Assembly (NCBI RefSeq): GCF_004343605.1
Contig: NZ_POSF01000005.1
Location: forward strand, 36,669-100,668
DNA from: Dehalobacter sp. 12DCB1
GTDB taxonomy: Bacteria; Bacillota; Desulfitobacteriia; Desulfitobacteriales; Syntrophobotulaceae
Direction: 5' to 3'
DNA length: 64,000 bases
Position numbers and translations under genes: made by a program. Below the pieces are notes generated by a model. It was not told the origin of the DNA, ran no database searches, and worked only from the letters and a program-made list of their open reading frames with translations. Positions 58,828 to 64,000 of the stretch are shown one piece after another (the stretch's first letter is position 1; every line of letters begins with the position of its first letter).

Positions 58828-58856
58828 AAGCCTGCCCTTTTTTGGGCAGGCTTTTG
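58828..58856 (+). terminator. Riboswitch expression-platform terminator
   Basis: Perfect 10-bp stem (58828-58837 with 58844-58853), TTTTTT-rich loop and T run after it, directly behind the GEMM aptamer. Confidence 0.85.
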
Positions 58857-59043
58857 TGCTGATGATCCATTTGCAACTTTTGATGGATGTTTTTTGTAAT
58901 GGCTATTTAGGCCCCCGACTTTCGCCATTTGCTATGAGCGAAAGGGGTATCGGACATGTATTGTAACCAATCCCATAGGAGACTGAAATAAAGACGAAGG
59001 ATTTCGTACATATTCATGTTTCCTTATAATTTCATACAAAAGT

Positions 59044-59085
59044 AAAAACCTGGTGATTTGCACTGTGCAAATTGCTGGGTTTTTT
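59044..59085 (+). terminator. Second terminator-like hairpin
   Basis: Core ATTTGCA/TGCAAAT with flanking AAAACC/GGGTTTTTT; ends in a T run. 58857-59043 has no supported gene. Confidence 0.5.
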
Positions 59086-59180
59086 CTTTCGACTTTTTTC
59101 TTCCTATTTCGACCAGTTTCTACCAATCTTTTGGTTATACGGATTTACACAGTAGATACTGACCGTCCCCGTTGCCGCTC

Positions 59181-59227
59181 TCCTCCGCTCTCCATTTTTC
59201 GATTTCTAAAATTCGAAAAAATGGAGG
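59181..59227 (+). promoter_or_regulatory. Hairpin able to mask the RBS of the sigma-like gene
   Basis: CCATTTTTCGA (59192-59202) pairs with TCGAAAAAATGG (59213-59224, one bulge). TCCTCC at 59181 can extend the pairing onto GGAGGA, the RBS of the gene at 59236. Confidence 0.55.
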
Positions 59228-59235
59228 ACTATATC

Positions 59236-59643
59236 ATGTCTGAGCAAAAAGAATACACCATTATTGTAAAAGGTAAACGAGTCCCAGTGACTCGAAAAGT
59301 ATATAAAGCGTACTACAAGGAATACGAATATGCCCGGAATATCACCAGAAAGGCAAAGAAGCATGAGCTTTCCTTGGAAAAATTAAAGGAAGATGGCGTA
59401 AACCCCGCTTATATGTGTACTTCGCCATCTCCGGAGGACATGGTCATCCAAAAGGAAACCCAGGCTAAGCTACACAAAGCGTTATCTTCTTTGCCGAAGG
59501 ACGAGCAGAAGCTCATTTATGAGTTCTTTTATAAGAAAAAGAGTGAGCGGGAGCTTGCGGCAGAAACCGGAATACCGCAGAAAACCATCAATGACCGGAA
59601 GCACCGTATCTTTGGCAAACTAAAAGAACTTATGGAAAAGTAA
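59236..59643 (+). CDS. Sigma-factor-like regulator (region 4 HTH), transposon type
   Basis: 135 residues from ATG 59236 (RBS ATGGAGGA). N-terminal basic part VKGKRVPVTRKVYKAYYKEYEY is typical of proteins in clostridial conjugative transposons; C-terminal LPKDEQKLIYEFFYKKKSERELAAETGIPQKTINDRK (a region-4 HTH, split as LPKDEQKLIYEFFY and TGIPQKTINDRK). Likely activates excision genes. Expression appears doubly gated by the riboswitch and the RBS hairpin. Confidence 0.78.
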   Translation: MSEQKEYTIIVKGKRVPVTRKVYKAYYKEYEYARNITRKAKKHELSLEKLKEDGVNPAYMCTSPSPEDMVIQKETQAKLHKALSSLPKDEQKLIYEFFYKKKSERELAAETGIPQKTINDRKHRIFGKLKELMEK

Positions 59644-59657
59644 AAAAAATCCGCTCA

Positions 59658-59699
59658 ATCCCCTCATTTCTTCCTTATAGAAGTGAGGGGATCTTTTTT
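59658..59699 (+). terminator. Rho-independent terminator
   Basis: 14-bp stem (59658-59671 with 59679-59692, one T-G pair), then a six-T run. Confidence 0.8.
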
Positions 59700-60209
59700 C
59701 TTCCCCTCAAGGGTTCTTTGAAAATTGAATATCCGATGACCTGAATACGTTAGCTGACGGACCCAAAAAGGGAAAGCGACCCCGGAGGATGCGCCAAGAC
59801 CACCTGTAAAAGGACAGATGAAACACGAAGCCACAATTTTTTGTTCATTCATTCCTGTTTCTTTTATCAAAGACGGCCAAATAAGGTGCAAAGCGGTACC
59901 CATCCGTCCGGAAAACAGCCGATGGCAAGCTGTTTCGCAATGATCCCGTCAGCCTATAATGATACTTCTGCCCAGTCACAGCCCCCCTTGACCGGGGGAT
60001 CACGCAATGAGGGCAGCCGGCAGAGATCCTGGCGGGGGTGAGATTCCCATGATGCGGCTTAGCCGGCCGCAGTTCAGGCCGTCGCCCAAGGCTCGGGAAG
60101 TAGTGTCAAATAGAGCCATAAGCAGAAAAAACAAAGACTTAATGTCAGAAGCCATGAGGGTCGCCCAAAAGCAGGTGCGTCATGCGCCTAACTTCATTAC
60201 AGGGCGGCC
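59700..60209. other. Non-coding leader region before tnpW-like gene
   Basis: About 500 bases with no convincing gene. Short frames (for example 60007-60228) lack RBS and recognisable content. GC-rich blocks such as CCCCCTTGACCGGGGG (hairpin near 59983-59998) suggest a structured RNA or recombinase-binding sites. Confidence 0.5.
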
Positions 60210-60246
60210 CTTATGTTTGTGCCATTAAAACATCTACAAACATAAG
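60210..60246 (+). promoter_or_regulatory. Inverted repeat at the tnpW-like RBS
   Basis: Perfect 11-bp arms (60210-60220 with 60236-60246); the right arm runs into AAGGAGG, so the hairpin can restrict translation, as at ritA. Confidence 0.6.
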
Positions 60247-60258
60247 GAGGATTTACTT

Positions 60259-60441
60259 ATGATGAACGCAGTAAAGGATACCGGAAAGAGCAAAGTAGTC
60301 ACCATATCCGTCAGCGGACATCCAGTAACGATCAGCTTTGCTGATGAGTACAATCCGCATATTGCGAATATCGTAAAAAATGCGCTGATTGACTCCTATA
60401 TTCGGAAAAACATCCCGCATTCTCTGGAGACGATGGCTTAA
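60259..60441 (+). CDS. TnpW-like small transposon protein
   Basis: 60 residues, RBS AAGGAGGATTTACTT. VVTISVSGHPVTISFADEYNPH and a C-terminal helix resemble the small TnpW-type proteins that precede large serine recombinases in Tn4451-like elements. Role unknown. Confidence 0.5.
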   Translation: MMNAVKDTGKSKVVTISVSGHPVTISFADEYNPHIANIVKNALIDSYIRKNIPHSLETMA

Positions 60442-60454
60442 TGGCGCGCTCCAT

Positions 60455-60493
60455 AAAAAGCGGCCACAGTAATGAATACTGCGACCGCTTTTT
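60455..60493. terminator. Bidirectional terminator
   Basis: AAAAAGCGG (60455-60463) pairs with CCGCTTTTT (60485-60493) with an inner CAGTA/TACTG pair; serves the converging tnpW-like and fic genes. Confidence 0.8.
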
Positions 60494-60509
60494 GCTTTGC
60501 CCCGCTTGA

Positions 60510-61652
60510 TTAAGTGTCTTTGCGCAGAATATCCAAATAGGCGCTGTAAGCAAAGATTCGCGTCCGGCTGGCTTTGTCTGTTTGTATCAAAATGCCCTTT
60601 TCCATGAGAACGGTCACGGCTCTTGAAACAGCGTTATAGGACAAACCGAGCGCTTCCGCGGTCTTCTTGATTTCGATGATCGGACTTGTTTCGAGATAGC
60701 GGAAGACCTTCAAGACGGTCTGCGTTGTTCTGTCCGGCGCACCGATCTGAGCAATACTCTTATCGTGCAGTTCTACCAGCCGGTCAATCGTCGTCACCGC
60801 ATCCAACGCGGACTCGTGTATCGCCTGTAAAAAGAACTTGATCCATTGCTCATAATTGCCCTTATTGCGCACCTCGGTCATGCGGTCGTAATATTCGATC
60901 CTGTTCTTTTTGAGAAAATACGAGATGTAGAGTGCCGGTGTGGTCAAAACCCCTTTCTCCATCAAAAACAAGGTGATCAGCAGCCTGCCCACTCTGCCGT
61001 TGCCATCCAAGAACGGATGGATCGTTTCAAACTGATAATGGATCAGCCCCGCACGAATCAGAGTGTCGAGGTCGTCGTCAGCATTGAGATATTTCTCCAA
61101 GTCCGACATGGCGTCCTGCATATCATCGGGCGAGGGCGGGATATACCTGGCGTTGCTTAATGTACTCCCTATGCCGCCAATCCAATTCTGCGATGTACGA
61201 AATTCGCCAGGACTTTTTTCCTGCCCCCTTACGCCCTGCATTAAAACCGCATGCGTCTCCTTCAGGAGTCGATTGCACAGCGGCAGCTCCTTCAGCCTTT
61301 TGATCGCAAACTCGGTCGCCTTGATATAATTGATGACATCCGCGACATTGCGATTGACGTTTTCATCGAGCATTGGGTTCAGGACATCATCAAGCGTTGC
61401 CTGTGTGCCCTCTATCTGTGAGGACAACAATGCTTCCTTCCGAACATACATAGTGACGAACAAATCCACATTGGGAATTCTCATGGCGATGCCGGCTAAC
61501 AGAGTGATTTGATTATTGGCCTTTACGAGCAGTTCAACCGCCTCATTATCCAGCGTGATCGTTGGGACGGGTGGCAAGGCCGCAGGCACAAAGGATTTAT
61601 ATGCCATATCCCCGGACAAATTGTTTTTAAGAGTTCCGGATCTTTTCTCCAT
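60510..61652 (-). CDS. Fic-family AMPylase-like protein
   Basis: 380 residues, RBS AAGGAGTG before ATG 61652. Fic core HPFLDGNGRVGRLL is complete; an N-terminal SSQIEGT segment fits the inhibitory (S/T)xxxE(G/N) motif, so activity is self-restrained. C-terminal winged-helix domain (IKKTAEALGLSYNAVSRAV). Transfers AMP to hydroxyl groups of a target protein. No separate antitoxin gene. Between the tnpW-like gene and the recombinase, a place often used for maintenance genes. Confidence 0.88.
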   Translation of the reverse strand: MEKRSGTLKNNLSGDMAYKSFVPAALPPVPTITLDNEAVELLVKANNQITLLAGIAMRIPNVDLFVTMYVRKEALLSSQIEGTQATLDDVLNPMLDENVNRNVADVINYIKATEFAIKRLKELPLCNRLLKETHAVLMQGVRGQEKSPGEFRTSQNWIGGIGSTLSNARYIPPSPDDMQDAMSDLEKYLNADDDLDTLIRAGLIHYQFETIHPFLDGNGRVGRLLITLFLMEKGVLTTPALYISYFLKKNRIEYYDRMTEVRNKGNYEQWIKFFLQAIHESALDAVTTIDRLVELHDKSIAQIGAPDRTTQTVLKVFRYLETSPIIEIKKTAEALGLSYNAVSRAVTVLMEKGILIQTDKASRTRIFAYSAYLDILRKDT

Positions 61653-61951
61653 CTTAGCTCACTCCTTTAAGTGAAATAACTGTACATATTATAACTCTTT
61701 TATTTCCTCTAATCAAGAGTTGGTGAAATATATCCGTTTATATTATGCTCATTATTTCATCAAATTATAATAACGAGAAATATGGAGGGAGAAAAATTCG
61801 CCTTTATTTCATCGGAATTCTCGCTTTTGTATAGCTATCTTCGGCCAAGTGTGCGATAATCGGATTGGCGAATACCGTGTTCCTTGATAACTGAATAGTG
61901 ATCAAGTGTCCGATCTTCTCACACAATTTTTATGAGAGGACGGATACTAAA

Positions 61952-63574
61952 ATGGCTGAAAGAGTTTATTGTTTATACAGGGTTTCCACATTAAAGCAAG
62001 TGGATCACGACGATCAAAACCAAGCTGATATACCGATGCAGCGCAAATCCTGCCATGAGTTCGCCGACAGAATGGGCTGGACGATCATCCATGAGGAACA
62101 GGAAAACGGTGTGTCCGGCTTTAAGGTCAGCGTTGCTGATCGAGATAAGGTCAAGCTCATACAGGAGCACGCAAGGCAGGGCAAGTTCGACATTCTGCTG
62201 GTCTTTATGTTCGACAGGATCGGTCGTATTGCGGAGGAAACGCCCTTCGTGGTGGAACAGCTTGTCGAATCCGGCATCAGAGTATGGAGCGTCAACGAGG
62301 GAGAGCAACGGTTCGATTCCCACACCGATTTTCTCACCAACTACATCCGCTACTGGCAAGCCAGCGGCGAGAGCAAAAAGACCTCCATAAGAACCAAAAC
62401 GGCATTAGGTCAGATGGTGCAAGAGGGCAGGTTCCGTGGCGGCGGTGTACCATACGGATATCACCTCGAAAAAAGTGGTGTCATCAACAAGCGAAAACAT
62501 GAGGTTTTCAAGCTCGTCATTGACGAGGGCGAAGCCCGCAACATCCGCATGATGTTTGACCTCTGCATAGGCTCCGGTTATGGCAGATGGAAAATCGCCA
62601 CCTTCCTCAACGATCAAAGAATCAAAACCCGCGCCGGTGAGAATTGGCACGAAGCCACGGTGGGACACATCCTGCACAATATCATGTACATCGGTGTTCT
62701 GCGAAGCGGCAAAACCAAGTCGGAGATTTTTGATGAACTGCAGATTATCGATCCCGCCAACTTCAACCTCGCACAACAGCTCATGGCAGAGCGCGTCAAC
62801 GAGTACAATGAAAACCGCACCATGCCTCGCAACACCAGCGGTCAATCCCTGCTGTCCGGTAACATCTTCTGCGGGCATTGCGGTGGCAGACTGACGTTGA
62901 CCACCAATGGAACGGTGCGAAAGAACGCTGCCGGAGAGGAAATCAGCCGCAAAAGAATCCGGTATGTCTGTTATAATAAGACGCGCAAACGTGCCGAGTG
63001 CGACGGGCAGACCGGATACACCATGCACATCCTCGACGGGGTGGTGACCGATGTTCTGCATCAAGTCTTTGACCGAATGAAGAATGTCAGCGAGAAGGAC
63101 ATCATAGGCCGTACACACCGCATGGCTGCAGTTAGTTTGGGCGAGCGCATCGGCAAAGCCAAAGCGGAATGCGCCAAGACGACCAAAGAGTATGAATCCC
63201 TTAAAACCGAGGTCATCAAGGCCGTGCAGGGGCAAAGCAAGTTCCAGCTTGATCTCTTGTCCGAGCTGGTAGATGACGCTCGCGCTAAGATGATGCAGGC
63301 CAATGAAAGGCTCACCGAGCTCAACAGCGAGCTTGAAAACAGCAACAGCAAGCTGGCTGAGATCAAAGCAGACTACGACCACATCCTCGCGTGGTCGGAG
63401 CTCTTCGACGATAGCGACATGGCGGTAAAAAAGATGATCGCTGGACACATCATCAAGCGCGTCTATGTTTACTCCGATTACAGGCTCCACTTTGAATTCA
63501 ACATTAACTTCGCCCAATTCGACCTCGGCCTCGACATACCTAATGAATATGACGATCTGCCACTTGCCCAATAA
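61952..63574 (+). CDS. Large serine recombinase (TnpX/TndX-like integrase)
   Basis: 540 residues from ATG 61952 (RBS GAGAGGA). Resolvase domain with catalytic Ser in LYRVSTLKQ and FMFDRIGR; recombinase domain VPYGYHLEK; zinc ribbon CGHCGGRL ... YVCYNKTRKRAECDG; long coiled coil (about 400-470). Such enzymes excise and integrate Clostridial conjugative elements at sites with a central GA dinucleotide. It is the only integrase besides the RIT trio and is the likely driver of the whole ICE. Confidence 0.92.
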   Translation: MAERVYCLYRVSTLKQVDHDDQNQADIPMQRKSCHEFADRMGWTIIHEEQENGVSGFKVSVADRDKVKLIQEHARQGKFDILLVFMFDRIGRIAEETPFVVEQLVESGIRVWSVNEGEQRFDSHTDFLTNYIRYWQASGESKKTSIRTKTALGQMVQEGRFRGGGVPYGYHLEKSGVINKRKHEVFKLVIDEGEARNIRMMFDLCIGSGYGRWKIATFLNDQRIKTRAGENWHEATVGHILHNIMYIGVLRSGKTKSEIFDELQIIDPANFNLAQQLMAERVNEYNENRTMPRNTSGQSLLSGNIFCGHCGGRLTLTTNGTVRKNAAGEEISRKRIRYVCYNKTRKRAECDGQTGYTMHILDGVVTDVLHQVFDRMKNVSEKDIIGRTHRMAAVSLGERIGKAKAECAKTTKEYESLKTEVIKAVQGQSKFQLDLLSELVDDARAKMMQANERLTELNSELENSNSKLAEIKADYDHILAWSELFDDSDMAVKKMIAGHIIKRVYVYSDYRLHFEFNINFAQFDLGLDIPNEYDDLPLAQ

Positions 63575-63581
63575 ACGAAAA

Positions 63582-63609
63582 GCCCTGCCCGAAAACAAAA
63601 CGGCAGGGC
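63582..63609 (+). terminator. Hairpin after the recombinase gene
   Basis: 8-bp stem GCCCTGCC/GGCAGGGC with 12-base loop; no strong T run. Confidence 0.5.
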
Positions 63610-63763
63610 AATATATTCAGCCTCTCCAGATTGACACCTGTTCTCAGAATGGCTACAATAGCGATATCGGATATTATAATGAATTTGGGGCGGATTGTTG
63701 CTTGGCGGGTGTTTGATGGAGTTATACCTCGAAATGTCATTGCGGGGTGTTCCACCGATCTGG
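63610..63763. other. Right-end region of the element
   Basis: No gene. Ends in a palindromic TCCACCGATCTGGTGGGA just where similarity to tRNA-Ala begins, so the crossover point is probably near 63755-63765. Confidence 0.5.
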
Positions 63764-63823
<60 letters not shown>

Positions 63824-64000
63824 TTACAGCTTCATTCAGTGATACAAGGTGACTCAAAAATTTTTTTGACTATATTTAACGTTATAATACGGTAAGTATG
63901 GAAAAAATTTAAGGATTGAAAAGTTGAGACAGAAATGTTAAGATGACAATCCTGCCGCAGACGATGTTTGTGGTCAACCAAATCGGAAGTTAAAATGCTA
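63824..64000. other. Flanking DNA, no gene seen
   Basis: A+T-rich DNA outside the probable right end, including TTGACTATATTTAACGTTATAAT (-35-like TTGACT and -10-like TATAAT), which may be a promoter for a gene beyond the window. Confidence 0.4.

Noticed and set aside
62405..63598. 397-codon antisense frame opposite the serine recombinase
   Set aside because: Shadow of a conserved, motif-complete gene.

Overview
This window looks like most of an integrative and conjugative element (ICE) from a spore-forming member of the Clostridia. The evidence is Gram-positive style AGGAGG ribosome binding sites, conjugation proteins typical of clostridial ICEs (VirB6-, VirB4- and VirD4-like proteins, a MobP-type relaxase, an NlpC/P60 hydrolase, a TnpX-type large serine recombinase), a gerA-type germinant receptor operon, and a DXP/undecaprenyl lipid gene set. 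No taxon can be named from the sequence alone. The conjugation core (about 1-35600) is visibly richer in G+C than most of the cargo.

Layout. 1-8423: VirB6-like protein, a DUF4406-like protein, a C5 DNA methyltransferase, a DUF4259 protein and a small PrgI-like membrane protein. The methyltransferase gene is cut by a 3.5 kb recombinase-in-trio (RIT) element with perfect 31-bp ends. It also contains a second gene in another frame. 8424-18112: small ICE genes, a decayed MNT/HEPN pair, then virB4. The first ~50-60 codons of virB4 occur three times in diverged form. Between the copies sit two cargo blocks: chrB-like/MFS/DUF1232, and LysR/sulfhydrylase/LysE. 18112-25584: NlpC/P60 protein, ParM-like ATPase and partner, three uncharacterised ICE genes, a candidate oriT, an RHH accessory protein and a relaxase fused to Sel1 repeats. 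25585-29862: a ger operon wedged into the 5' end of the toprim/primase gene, again with a diverged 5' duplication. 29863-35600: toprim protein, a diguanylate cyclase and receiver on the minus strand, an XRE regulator, VirD4 and a winged-helix protein.

35742-56678 is a large block, mostly on the minus strand, of envelope and lipid genes. It holds an orphan OmpR-type regulator, an alarmone synthetase, two DegV (fatty-acid binding) proteins, a radical SAM enzyme and its degenerate sister, an AI-2E/YtvI permease, Lgt, a DUF2974 hydrolase, Dxs, YidC, two HD proteins (one frameshifted), an AarF/UbiB kinase, a phasin-like protein, UppS, a DUF6320 protein and a condensation-fold acyltransferase, with three TetR regulators in or beside it. 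It could be ICE cargo or a chromosomal segment between two element parts; the window does not settle this.

57270-63823 is a regulatory and integration end. It has a four-fold 11-bp repeat, sigma-like proteins, a c-di-GMP-I riboswitch, a TnpW-like protein, a Fic protein and the large serine recombinase, and it stops at the 3' part of a tRNA-Ala(GGC). Two themes stand out. First, cargo was added repeatedly just inside the 5' ends of core transfer genes, each time with a fresh 5' end supplied. Second, the element appears to carry both a c-di-GMP producer and a c-di-GMP sensor.
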